DNA from: Timema cristinae
Taxonomy: Eukaryota > Arthropoda > Insecta > Phasmatodea > Timematidae
NCBI GenBank assembly: GCA_039000515.1
Contig: JBCFYV010002255.1
Coordinates: forward strand, 24,921,963-24,985,962
Direction: 5' to 3'
Length of the DNA: 64,000 bases
Shown: one piece after another, positions 45,681 to 56,748 of the stretch
Position numbering within the stretch: the stretch's first letter is position 1
Layout of the letters: every line of letters begins with the position of its first letter
The notes under the pieces: model-generated
The model's input: the letters and a program-made list of their open reading frames with translations, nothing else
Told to the model about the DNA's origin: nothing
The model's database searches: none
Translations under genes and position numbers: made by a program

Positions 45681-45850
45681 GTTTTGGCTTTGAACCCGAT
45701 CTATCGTCTGTATTCAACTCTCATCATAAAGTGTGAAAATGAGAGAGGAGGAGAATGGAAGCAATTACAGGATGAAGAACTATGGAAGAAGAGATTACGA
45801 TGAAGGCATTTTAATAAACTGACCCGGCCAAAGGTTAGAAACAGATTCTG
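45681..45850 (+). pseudogene. LINE 3' end fragment adjoining the satellite
   Basis: GGEWKQLQDEELWKKRLR, then the untranslated tail AAACTGACCCGGCCAAAGG, matches the 3' end of the LINE at 33836-34235. It lies directly downstream of the last satellite monomer. Confidence 0.65.
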
Positions 45851-46413
45851 ATAGAAAGGTTTGATTTAACTAAATCTAATATTAAGAGTAATTTAAGAAG
45901 TTAATATAAAAATAAGGATGAGTAAGTTATTTACGATAAAGGATTTTGTATCATCGTGTAAATATTATGTAGAAACCACAGTTTTAAATCAGTGGTGAAA
46001 AACAACCACTAACCTCCCTCTCTCATTTAACACCAACGTATACATTTTGACTCACGCCTCCTCTCTCCAGCTTGTGTTACGTAACGTTTCATTTCAAGAG
46101 TGAATTTCATAAATTCATAGGAAGGGCCTTAGATATATTATTACTCAGAATTTTAAACTATCTGTAAGTATGTTTATTAACGATGAAAAATAAATAATAG
46201 TATTAATTTTTAGGTTAGAATTTAATAATAAGATTTGTGTTGCGTAACACTATGATATACTCCCTTCTTTTTCTTCCCAATGTAACATCATTTAGACATT
46301 AGAGCTACCCCTTTCCCCTTCTTCCCTCTCGACAGCGTTACGTGAATTATAGACGTCCCCTTGGATGACGTCGTCAGCGTCGGTCCAGTGTAACGCGAGT
46401 CTGACGATTTATA
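45851..46413. other. No gene recognised
   Basis: GTTACGTAAC-like short palindromes recur near 46076 and 46248 (GTTGCGTAAC). Bases 46402-46413 are the left target copy of the next SINE. Confidence 0.4.
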
Positions 46414-46656
46414 ATATTAATATTTAGCACCGCGGGTTATACGCTTTTTAAGTACTAATTACGTTAATGGATTTAGGAATTAGGAAGGTTGAATTAGAAG
46501 AAGTGAACCCGCATTTGCGTGGAGAGAGAGTGGAAAAACATTTATGAAAAACCACCCCAATTCACCCGACCGAGATTCGAACCTCGATCTCCCCGTCCTC
46601 AGCAGTCGAGCTCAACATGACAAGCGCGTTAGCCAACTACGCCACCGAGGCGGGTG
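46414..46656 (-). mobile_element. SINE-B, young copy with 12-bp target-site duplication
   Basis: GCCTCGGTGGCGTAGTTGGC head, B-box GAGGTTCGAATCTC, GGTGAATTGGGGTGG body and GCGTATAACCCGCGGTGCT tail (the CCCGAACGGGTAGTAAGACG block is shortened by a small deletion). TGACGATTTATA flanks it at 46402-46413 and 46657-46668. Confidence 0.94.
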
Positions 46657-46668
46657 TGACGATTTATA

Positions 46669-47779
46669 GAACGTTATCACAAGTACGTATATTTCCAAAA
46701 GAAATATAATAAGGCTGGAACTTAAAATTTGTTCATATTATGTAAGAACTGTATTAAAAAATATGTTAAAACATTATATACCAAATTATACCAAGATTGT
46801 TTTTTATACGTCGCATCTTATTATATCTTTGAGCTCTCCTAATATTTACACTATAGGGTCATGATTAAAGAAGATAAAATTAAGTGGAAGTAGAATTGAG
46901 TTTTCATGTTGGAGATTACCAATAAAAGTTAAAATACGAGGATCACGCCTTAATCTGCGTGTTTGCTTTTGTACCAAAATACTTTCTTTAATTGTATACT
47001 ATGGAATGATAACACTAAAAAAATACATAGAAGTGACCAACACAATTATTTATACTTTCGAAGTCAATTTAAAGTGTTTTTTTTTTATGTGTTGAGAATA
47101 ATTTAATTTTGAAATTAACAGATTTAAATTGAAAAATAATAATGTTTGAATAGAAATTGACAAATTAATTGGTGCTAATATAAAGAGAGCCTTTTAGAAG
47201 TAGATAGCTGCTCTTATCATAACAAACCTCCTCGTTAATTGAAGGGAGCTCTAACTTTGCTTTTCTACCGTCGTTAAACTACCAAAAACATCCATTGGAT
47301 CCATTGACTGGAGCCAATTTAAATGTAGTTAATTACATTATATATCCAGTGAACTTGCCAATTAAACCTTAATTAAATCTTTCTTTATAACTTCAAGTAT
47401 ACATTCTAGATCAATGCCGTTCGAATAAATTAGTTTGAGATGACAAATTAAACAAAACACAAACTATACATTTATTAATACATTTAAACTGGTATTTAAA
47501 TAAGGGATATGGTGCAACGCACATACTTTATCGCCCCTTATCTCATTTGTACTTTTGACTTGTAAATAGAGTATTTTTTCAATCCATTTATTTTACAAAT
47601 ATGAATCTCCAATTTACCTTCAAATCCTGAATCCAACTCTTTGAAAATATAATGGACACAAGAGGAAATATAAATATAATAGCATAATATAAAATAAAAT
47701 TATAATTGAATGTCTATTTCTTATAATACATTCATTAAAACATGCATTCAGTTAAGTGTTAGATTACTGGCCGGATCTG
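46669..47779. other. No gene recognised
   Basis: AT-rich sequence without recognisable exon or repeat. Confidence 0.4.
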
Positions 47780-48560
47780 GTTTTTAAGTTCATCCTATAA
47801 TTATAAGATATGTGAAACTAAATAAGATAGGCCTAGTATATATTGTTACAGAAACATAATGGGACAAAAAGAACATTATATCTCACTAAAAAGTATACAT
47901 GAGATAATATATACAGTTACATACACATATTTTTGGTTCTGTCCATTTTCAACTTCCCTTTTCTCAAAGCTCTAATTAAAAAACTATATTTGCCTGTAGT
48001 CCAGGAATTATTGAATTTTTTTAAATATTCTTTCAAATAAAAGTTTTTTTAATTTTAAGAGTCCTAGAACTTTTATATGATAAATTATTTCGTATCTTAA
48101 AGAGTTGCAGAGATATCAAAATTTAAGATTTCCGCTAATGTAAGATAGCCTCAGTATAATTTGCATCGGTAGATTAAATGCACAATTTTGTTTGTAATTT
48201 TAAACAGTGCCTACATACGAATTTTAGTCAAAATCGTTTAAGCTGATATTAGGAAAGCTTCTTTTTCTATTTTAACCCTTAATTAAACTACCCTAAATAC
48301 TAGGGTTAGACGGGTGGTTCCCAAATCACTTGTAGCTTTTTTTTTAATGAAAACCTGTGATACAAAACTTTAGCACAATTATTAAAATTGCTTCAGTTAC
48401 TGTCCCAGTGACATAGAGATGGCATTTCGAAAAAAAAAGTTTCAGGGAGTCATGAAATGTTAACATACATTTACATCTAGAATTTAATATTTTTGATGAC
48501 CACCATTTCTAAAGTGTCAAGAGAATATCAAAACACACCGAGCATAAAAGGCATATTTTT
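47780..48560 (+). repeat. Unclassified dispersed repeat, copy 2
   Basis: It is the counterpart of 41750-42560, sharing ATATGTGAAACTAAATAAG, TTGTTACAGAAACATAATGG, GAGTTGCAGAGATATCAAAA, CCTCAGTATAATTTGCATCG, AAACTACCCTAAAT and GTCATGAAATGTTAACA blocks in the same order and orientation. Confidence 0.72.
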
Positions 48561-48843
48561 TGTTAATATTTTCAAATCTTATATATATATGTATTAAAAA
48601 TGTGTCTTTATTACACAAGTTAAACCTTTTAAAAACAACTTTATACTTTATCATGAATGAAAACTTTTTATTAGTTATTTCTTAATAACGTTTTCTACTC
48701 TTCCTTAGTGAAAAATGGTTAGTAGGTACCTACATTTTAATCTATATTTTTAATTTATTCTTGACTATAAGTTCTTATTTAAAATATATTACTGTGAATG
48801 TCATTCTTTATGTCATCGCATGCTTTTCACAAGCACTATGATA

Positions 48844-48844
<1 letters not shown>

Positions 48845-48882
<38 letters not shown>

Positions 48883-49151
48883 GCACCGCGTCTTACTACC
48901 TGTTCGGGTTATACGCCCTTACGCTAATGTGTAATGGTAGGGTGATTATGAGATGAAATGAAGGACCTACAGTTTAACGTGGAATCCGAACCACGGTGGA
49001 GGCCTGGCATTCCCCACATTCACAAGATAACTTGTCAGAGGTGAAGGAAGGGTTTGTAAATCAGATAAATCTGTGCCAGGACCGAGGATTAAACCCCGGG
49101 CGCCAGCATAGAAGTCCGACACCTTACCCCTAGAGCACCAAGGTCACCGGC
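48845..49151 (-). mobile_element. SINE-A, full length with 11-bp target-site duplication
   Basis: Head CGGTGACCTTGGTGCTCTAG, B-box-like GGTTTAATCC, body, CCCGAACAGGTAGTAAGACG tail and a long (AAT)n run. CACTATGATAT occurs at 48834-48844 and 49152-49162. Confidence 0.93.
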
Positions 49152-49162
49152 CACTATGATAT

Positions 49163-50773
49163 TCATGTTGCTATACAACAGAATCTTCCTGTTAAGACTC
49201 TCTCTACGTTGGTCAAACTTACTTAAACATCGCATACCGGAAGTGCCACGAACAATTTCCAAAATACTCCAGGCTTACCACCTTAAACCTAACAGAGACA
49301 TACCACCCAACCGCCCGTAAATTCATCACTGTGAAGGAGAAACCAACATTTCACATTTTTCAACCGGTTGGAAATCGTTACTTGGACCTTTACTTTGATA
49401 GGCAGACATACTATCGACTAAGCTTAGCTATCATATATATATATTTATTTATTTATTTGAAAGTTTATGGATGAAATATGGTTAAACATTATAGCCAAAA
49501 AATATAAAAAGAAGAGAAAAGGAGTGAAATTGAATTGGAAAAGAATTCTCCTAAATCTCTACAATTCAAATTTTAAATCAAGCTCTTTATAGAAAGAACA
49601 AACACATATTTTATGAGGTAAATATTGATCTAATTTTACTAATTTACTAGTGTTACTTTATATGTTTTGATAATATCTATAAAAATTATTAGTTGTAGAT
49701 AATATTATTTAATGTGTTAATACGTCAACGTTAATCTAATGGCCCTGGAGGTGATAACATTAATTTTTTCACTAATTTAACCAATATATGTATGATAGAT
49801 TCATATTAAATTACTTTTTTTAATCTACATATGCTTTGAAAATCATTAGAAGAAAATAGAATACAATGACAACTTACACACAACATCGAGAAATTTCCAC
49901 AACATACATGAGTAAACAAACTTGCACGATTTCCCTCAAAGAGGGATCAACTATAACAATAAAATCAAAAAAAAGTAAAATAACAAACGTAGTGTAATGG
50001 TTAGTCAAACCAATGAGTTTAGAGTCAAGTAATACATATAGAGAGAGTAGTGTAACATGTGAGATAGCTCTCAATGGTGAACAGGAGATAGAAAAACAAT
50101 AATAAAGTTCATATAAACAATGTCCCATATGACCTTGTTTCCAAGTTATAGTCATGTTTAAACTCCAGTAATTTGAAGCTGATTAACATAATATGGACGC
50201 TTAAAAAGGCCCCCATTGGCCTGCAATCATCGTGTTGTAGAGTACTACAGTCTTTAAAAATACCGAGTGTTTGGAATATCCACGAATAACCAATAGACCA
50301 AACTTATGTGCTTATTGTGGTAGGAATAACAGTAATTGGTAGTTAATAAAGTTACTTAAACCATTTAATATATATATTTATCAAGTCATGTTATTTAAGG
50401 CTGTACACTTTTTATGGATATTATCAATACCCATTGAATAATTTAAATACTATTTTAAAATACTACCGATTTTGGCCAAAACGAAACATGTTTGAACTGT
50501 TATTCCAACCAAAATCAGGGTATACTCAACAGGTCGAGAGATATCGTGTATGGTGTACAAACACTTTAGTGGAATCATTTGGCTGTGTCTAGGACGCAAA
50601 TGGGATATATGTTTATAATAACTTATTTCATAGACTTTTGTGTCTCCTGTCCACCTATGAAGTGGGTCCCACATGTTACGGTACACCTTTTATAGTATTA
50701 CACATATAAATGGAAAATCACATATAAGCTACACAATAAATATTATGTTTTATCCTCCCTCCCAATAATGTTG
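49163..50773. other. No gene recognised
   Basis: Open frames at 49874-50155 (-) and 50450-50686 (-) are hydrophobic or unremarkable and match no family I know. Confidence 0.35.
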
Positions 50774-51021
50774 ATACTCGCTTCGGTGGCCGCGTGCTCT
50801 AACGCGCTAATCTCGTGTTGGACTAGACTGATGGAGATGGCGAGGTCAGGGTTCGATCCCGGTCTGGTGAAATGAGGCTGGTTTTTCTCAATGGTGTTCC
50901 ACACTACCTCCACGCAAATGCTAGTACATTTCCTCCTAATTGAGCCTTCATAATACCAAAACCATTAGTGTAATAAGTGCACAGACGTATAACCCGAACG
51001 GGTAGTAAGACGCAGTGCTAA
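50774..51021 (+). mobile_element. SINE-B
   Basis: ACTCGCTTCGGTGGCCGCGT head, B-box GGGTTCGATCCCGGTC, body CTACCTCCACGCAAATGC and CCCGAACGGGTAGTAAGACG tail. Confidence 0.92.
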
Positions 51022-51087
51022 AATAATAATTACACCAACAAAATAATAACAATAATAATAATTTGGATCTTCTTGTTCATTTCCCTA

Positions 51088-51250
51088 ATTTACTGAGGGT
51101 GGTTTTCAATAAATGATTTCCCACTCTCCTTACAAGCAAATACGAGTAGAATACCTCTAAAACTGCTCCCTTCGTCATCTCTAACCCATTTATAGTAGTT
51201 ATCATATATGCGTATAGCCTGAATATGTGGTAAGACGCGATTATAAAAAA
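51088..51250 (+). mobile_element. SINE-B, 5'-truncated
   Basis: It begins within the body (TTTACTGAGGGTGGTTTTCA) and continues through CCCACTCTCCTTACAAGCAA to a decayed tail GTGGTAAGACGCG. The tRNA-like head is absent. Confidence 0.75.
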
Positions 51251-51688
51251 AATTATCCCATTAGTTCCTTTTTGGAAATATTACTATCATACAACTCAAA
51301 AAGTTATGATGAAAAACAAGTAAATATCTAAAGAAGTAAGGGTACAGCTTGGTGCTCAGGGTGTCAACGGGGGGTGTCAAAACAAGGAGCTAGAGATGGT
51401 GTCAAGCGCAATGGGAGTTACCATACTACTACCATAGGGGCTTCATCGTGTTTATTATCTGAAGATGAATATGGGCTCAACACCTACGCGTGACGTCATG
51501 TTTATGATCTATGGGCAGTGTCATACTCAAGTGCTAAGGGTCTTGTGCACCAAGCATAGGAAGAGGCTGTATTCCATATAAGTGAAAGGCGTCATAGTTC
51601 TCAGAACAAATAGAAGACGTCGTCTCTAGGAGATATGGGGCTAGGTCATTTTTAGTAATTAGGGGTGTCGTCGTCGTGTCAAGCACAT
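51251..51688. other. Unclassified, GTGTC-rich sequence
   Basis: Less AT-rich than its surroundings, with repeated GTGTCA and TCATCGTG words that lead into the 52-bp array. It may be a degenerate part of the same array. No coding was recognised. Confidence 0.35.
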
Positions 51689-51962
51689 AGGTGGATATAT
51701 TATATCTAGGATCTAGGTGGTTTCACGTGCCCACTATTTAAGTGGATGTGTTATATCTAGGATATAGGTAGTTTCATCGTGCCCACTATTTAGGTGAATG
51801 TCTTATACCTAGGATTTAAGTAGTTTCATCGTGACCAGTATCTAGGTGGATGTCTTATATCTAGGATTTAGGTAGTTTCATCGTGCCCAGTATCTAGTTG
51901 GATGTGTTATACCTAGGATCTAGGAAATATCATGCCCAATACTTAGATGAATGTGTTATGGC
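51689..51962. repeat. Tandem repeat, 52-bp unit, about 5 copies
   Basis: Unit AGGTGGATGTCTTATATCTA, then GGATTTAGGTAGTTTCATCG, then TGCCCAGTATCT, repeated about five times with modest divergence. Confidence 0.9.
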
Positions 51963-52039
51963 TTAAACCTTTTAGGGTGGTGGCATACCAAAAAACAAAG
52001 ACGCATCAAAATTACCTATATTTTTTGCCACATTTGTTA

Positions 52040-52183
52040 TATTATTATTATTAGCCCCACTTCTTACTACCCGTTCAGGTTATACGCACTTACGCTAATG
52101 TGTAATGGTAGAGTGATTGTGAGATGAAATGGAGGACCTACAGTCTAACGTGGGATCCGAACCATGGTGAAGGCTTGGTATCT
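52040..52183 (-). mobile_element. SINE-A, 5'-truncated
   Basis: Tail and body are present (GCCCCACTTCTTACTACCCG to GATCCGAACCATGGTGAAGG), but the tRNA-like head is missing. The copy runs directly into a SINE-B remnant at about 52184. Confidence 0.8.
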
Positions 52184-52415
52184 CATACGTTTGAGTTGAC
52201 CGCATATAATATATTAATTACACTGGTGGACTAAGCATTAGGAAAATATAATGTATAGGAAATGTGACCTGACTTACATGAATGGAGCTTTTAAAACCCT
52301 TACGGTATAACCATCCTCAATATACCAGGGTGTGATTTGAACCCTGACCTCCCATTGCACGGGAAAACCACGATTAAACTATATCTACATTCAAACTAAG
52401 CTCTCCACCGATGTG
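52184..52415 (-). mobile_element. SINE-B, degraded
   Basis: On the minus strand, GGTCAGGGTTCAAATCACAC (B-box region), a body and a tail remnant near 52184-52230 (ATACGTTTGAGTTGACCGCA complement). The adjoining SINE-A may have inserted at its 3' end. Confidence 0.6.
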
Positions 52416-52470
52416 ATGAAATTACAACCCTTCCCCTGTCCCCTTTATGAAACGAAAACTCAGTACTCAC

Positions 52471-52651
52471 TCTAGGTTTGTCTTCTGCACGTCGAAGTCC
52501 TTGAAGGTGATCTCTATAATCTCATCCCTGCTTGAGATGAAGGTGTACAGCAGACAGTTGATATTGTCCTGATAAGGTCTCGGGTAGTCCGGACTGCTGA
52601 ACGTGCCGTACTCTTTACCGTACGTGGCGGAAAACACCAAGCACTCGCAAC
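52471..52651 (-). CDS. Internal exon encoding N-terminal part of a CUB domain (SOL-1-like)
   Basis: A single coding exon of 181 nt. On the minus strand a pyrimidine-rich TGTTTGTGTGTTCAG acceptor precedes 52651, and GTGAGT follows 52471 as donor. It enters in phase 1 and leaves with two bases of the next codon, encoding 59 whole codons. The peptide starts CECLVFSATYGKEYGTFSSP, continues DYPRPYQDNINCLLYTF and ends ITFKDFDVQKTNL. This shows the CUB pattern: paired early cysteines, G.F.SP.YP..Y..N..C, an aromatic/hydrophobic strand, then EI.ITF.DFDV before a cysteine expected in the next exon. CUB domains are extracellular beta-sandwich modules. The sequence most resembles, from memory, the first CUB of suppressor-of-lurcher-1 (SOL-1) proteins, which are accessory subunits of glutamate receptors; neuropilin/tolloid-like proteins are the alternative. 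No neighbouring exon was identified, so flanking sequence is presumably long intron filled with repeats. The exon itself is intact. Confidence 0.85.
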
Positions 52652-52769
52652 CTGAACACACAAACACCACAACATTGTGGTTATAATGGGTTCCGTACAC
52701 CACCTCTTAAAGTGAGAATTTAGGCAAAGAAAGTTAGAAGAAATATAGTTGTAGACTTATAGCAAAACT

Positions 52770-52875
52770 TATTTTGGCCAAAATAAATTAAATATTTCTT
52801 TAGTAGAAATCTAGAATCTAATTTTCTTCGTATTATGGTGATATAAACATTTGTTTAATATCTGTCATGAGCATA
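52770..52875 (+). mobile_element. Foldback element, partial copy 3 (one arm)
   Basis: TTTTGGCCAAAATAAATTAA, ATATTTCTTTAGTAG and AATCTAATTTTCTTCG, then a decayed TAATATCTGTCATGAG, match the left arm of 9978-10339 after its terminus. The other arm and both ends are missing. Confidence 0.7.
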
Positions 52876-52960
52876 GTGGCATTATATTAGAAACACACTA
52901 ATCTATAACTTCCCACACTTTCGTGATACCCATATTCGTTTTCTGAACAATTTCCTAATC

Positions 52961-53765
52961 AAAGTATCCCTTCAGCCGCCATCGCCTAGTCAAATAACTC
53001 CTTTAGGGCTCAAAGCCTTGTTTAAGTATTTCTTAGGGGTCATTTTCTAGTCAAAGAAGCCCTTTAGGGGCCATTGCCTAGTCAAAGTACTCATTTAGGC
53101 TTCATTGCCTTATCTAAGTACTTCTTTAGGGGCCGTTGCCTAGTCAAAGAAGTCATTTAGGGGCCATTGACTAGTCAAATAATTCATCTAGGGGTAATTG
53201 CTTGGTTAAAGTAGCCCTTTAAGGATCATTTCCTGGTCAAAGAAGCCATTTAGGAGCCATTTCCTGGTTAAAATAGTCCTTTAGGGATCATCACCTAGTC
53301 AAAGTACTCTTTAGGGTTCATTTCCTAATCAAAGTACCTCTTTAGGAGTCATTGCCTAGTCACATAGCCTTTTAGATATTGTCTTATCAAAGTACTCCTT
53401 AAGGATTCATTGCCTTATCTAAGTACTCCTTTATGGTTCATTGCCTTGTCTAAGTACTCCTCTATGGTTCATTGCCTTGTCCAAGTACATCTTTAGGGGT
53501 CATTGCCTAGTCAAATAAGCCATTTAGGAGCCATTTACTAGTTAAATTATCGCTTTATGGATAATTGCCTAATCAATTACCCCTTTAAGATCATTGCCTA
53601 GTCACGTAGCTCTTTAGGCGTCATTTGCTAGTCAGAGCACTAATTTAGGTTATCCTTGTCAAGTACTTTTTTAGGGTCATTGTCTAGTCAAAGTACCCCT
53701 TTAGAAGCCATTTCCTGATCGAATTACCCTTTTAAAGCTATTGTCTAATCAAGGTACATCACCTA
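52961..53765. repeat. Degenerate tandem array, ~31-bp unit, about 25 copies
   Basis: A unit like GCCTAGTCAAAGTACTCCTT, then TAGGGGTCATT, repeats with lengths of 29-33 bp and considerable divergence. It lies within the presumed intron just upstream (in transcript sense) of the CUB exon. Confidence 0.93.
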
Positions 53766-54000
53766 ACACTTCATAAATAAAAAGAAACATGTACTGGTTT
53801 TCTTATACAGTATCAATTAATGTTTCAAATATTAATTCTGTATTTATTATAAGTGGTAAGCCATACAAAGTTGTTAAAGAGAGAGAGAAAGGCATATAAA
53901 ACTCCATGATGTCAAAATTTGCCTATAATTTACCCATTAGCCTTGACATAATAAAAAATATATTACGAGTATCTACTATCGTGCTATGGACTCGGCACTT

Positions 54001-54700
54001 TAATGGTGCCAAGCACCCTTGGACATCGTGGCCCGGGGCAGTCTCTAGGTCGGTACCTACACAGCTCCAACACCCGCACCCCGAAGGGTGGGATGATCCG
54101 GTCAGTCCTGATACCCAGGGAGGTGATAATTAGCTCCTCTTCTTCCAGTCCCTCACTGGTTGGACCAACACAGGAGGACTACGAGCCTTCCACCTATTCA
54201 GGGTGGTACAAGGAGCTATTTACCTCCACTCACAGAAGCTACCTTGCGATCTCCACTCTTTCCCTGCGTGTAAGGGAATGGGACTACGCCCACTGCGCGT
54301 GGGAAAGTATCCCCACTACTCGTTTGTAAGATTGGAGGCGCACATGTTCTAGCACATGCACTACTAACTGTACAGTATAGCACCGGAGATCTAAAACGGC
54401 TCACAGCACGACCAGCAAGGCCCGGGTCCAAAGACCCGAACCCCACCACGCTGCCCACCATCACTCGTCGGGGATTAAACTCACTGCCCCCACAGAAGTC
54501 CAGCCCATTTTTGGGCTGCCACCACTACAAGTTGTGACGTGGGCTTTCGGCCCAGCCCTGTGTACAACTTATAACGAAAGTAGTTTAACGGAGGCATACC
54601 AGTCCTCGGGGCCACCCTGAGCACCTGTAGGTAACCGATGCAAGAATTAGTCCCTCTGACACGAGAGTACGAATAATAAGACTCAGGGGTATGCTTACCC
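54001..54700. other. GC-rich block of unknown origin (~700 bp)
   Basis: Base composition (over half G+C by eye) contrasts sharply with AT-rich flanks, and the block has abrupt edges. Open frames exist on both strands (54003-54329 +, 54216-54464 -, 54481-54702 -), none with a domain I recognise. It contains short inverted words such as GGGCTTTCGGCCCAGCCC. It is probably a fragment of an unrecognised transposable element (for example a LINE untranslated region). Confidence 0.45.
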
Positions 54701-55490
54701 AATTTTACTAAACATGAATGAGCTAGGGGAGGGGAAAGGATATTATTTAAACAAGTGTAGGCCTACATACATTTACCTAGAGATATATATAGTAAAAAAC
54801 TATTTAAGAAATTATAATAATTTAATCTACTAGGTAATTTTACCAATATTACTTTTGAGACGTAGCCTGGATAGAGTTTCCTAACCATTGGTCTGAGAGT
54901 CGGCTTCTGTCCGTGGGTCCATTACTACCGATTGTCAAATAATGAATTCTTAACTGTAGATATATTTATATTTTATAAACAAGTATGAAAATTAGCATCA
55001 CTTCTCTTTGATGAGAATCATTTTTGTATGTATAAAAAAAATCCCAAAATAGTCCTCATTGATTCAGTCGTGCTTCAAATAGGTGCATATCTGTAGGAAA
55101 GTTACATTTACCATAAACCCCCTCTTCCACCCACACCCTGACACCTCCCGGATTTGACCCCAAAGAGGGCATGCCATGGAAGAATCTAGGATTGTCTTTC
55201 AATCTCCGTGCCATGTCAGTCCTTAATTTATTATTATTATTATTATTAACTATTAATTAATAATAATAATATTTAGCACCATGTCTTGTAGCATTTATTT
55301 GGGATATATGCTCCAAATAAGGTTTAAAACAAGAAAACTCACCAAAGTGCCCCACTATTGCTGCGCCAACTTACTGTTTCCCACACACAAAAAGACAACA
55401 ACTTAACTCTACCAAAATAATGATCAACTGAACGAGGAGAAATATTGGACTAGTAAAGTGTTCTATACCTCGAGGTGGGGTGTGGAAAGT
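54701..55490. other. No gene; SINE tail fragment
   Basis: AT-rich sequence containing (TTA)n runs at 55228-55272 and a SINE tail fragment at 55268-55318. Confidence 0.4.
55268..55318 (-). mobile_element. SINE-A/B 3' tail fragment
   Basis: AATATTTAGCACCATGTCTT and GGGATATATGCTCC are the complement of the shared tail; nothing more of the element is recognisable. Confidence 0.5.
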
Positions 55491-56582
55491 GTGTGACGCG
55501 CCTACTTAAATTGATTGTTATGCCAGAGTTAATTGTTCTACGTAAATTCTACCGCTCCGCGTGTGTTAACCCTGATATTCTAACCCCTCCCTCTCGTCAT
55601 TATGTCGTGTTGACCGATGTTTTGTATTTACCCCTCTTCCCCCTCTTTGAGCTTGGCTAATCATATAAATACTGGTGTTGTTCTACATGGACGGTACTTC
55701 TTGACAGGACTGTCCTCTAGGACACTCCTTGGGTTTCCAGGAAATATTCGCAAGGTACAAAATCCCTTTTCGGCAGTTGTATATTAGAAATTCTTTTTCG
55801 TCGTATTCAACTTATAAATATGTCCAAAATTTGGACTTAGTCAATATGTCAAACATTTTGGACTTAGTAAATATGTCAAACATATTGGACTTAGAATCTT
55901 TCTCTTCGTATTTAACTTGTAATGATGTCTAAAATTTGGACTTAGTAAATATTTCAAACATTTTGGACTTAGAATTTTTAACGTCACTACGAATGTTGTA
56001 GTCTATTCTGGACTTGGAATATTTTACCTAACCAGGAATCATATTTAACTGATAAATGTTTATTCGGCATCGCCAATATGGCATATATACCTGATTGTTT
56101 TGTAAGGAATATATTTATTTGCGCGGCGGGTATAACAGAGATATCTGTGGGTAATTGTTTGTATCGAAAATGCCCATCAGGCAGTGGGAAGTTTTCGTAT
56201 TGTAAATGTAAAGTTATAAGTATTTTGGTATGAACCCTTTTCTACTGAATGGCCGATACGGCAAAAGTCTTGTATTATCGTTACGTAAGGAGTATTTTTG
56301 TCTGCATAGCCAGATTTTGTATTGGAATATTGTCGTCATTTAACTCATTGGCCTTGCGGGATTATAGAGTTCATTGTTCATTGTTGTCAATTACGATATT
56401 ATGATCGTATGCTAATAGTTACATGAATTGTAAGCAATTCAAGATTGTACAACCAAATCACGTATTTTCGATACTCTGTTCAAGTTTATTCTCGCCATTA
56501 ATAAAACTACAAATTGTTACCATTGACATATATTCTTCTAAATAAAGGTTTCCTGCTTTATCCTTCGCCTTTTCCTGTTACA
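55491..56582 (+). other. LTR-like segment (tentative)
   Basis: It starts TGTGTGACGCGCC and ends TTTTCCTGTTACA (TG...CA). A TATA-like CATATAAATACTGG lies at about 55661 and an AATAAAG at about 56541, as in a retroviral-type LTR. No target duplication was found, and no internal gag/pol lies beside it, so if real it is a solo LTR. A weaker relative may lie at 8.2-9.5 kb. It could instead be an unrelated repeat. Confidence 0.28.
55805..55980. repeat. Tandem repeat, ~27-bp unit (TTGGACTTAG...)
   Basis: TTTGGACTTAGTAAATATGT, then CAAACAT, is repeated about five times, with one longer spacer. Confidence 0.88.
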
Positions 56583-56748
56583 TCAACATAATTGAGGTGT
56601 GAGTTCGTGGAGAATATAAGTAAATGGGCCTGTGGTTGGCCTGTTTACTTTTGTTTTATCCTCACAGCCCCTCTGCCATTGTTGTTTTTTTTTTAATTGT
56701 CTGTTGTGCGCCAGCCTTATTCTTCGGGGAAGAGTAAGGGCGGCGGTA

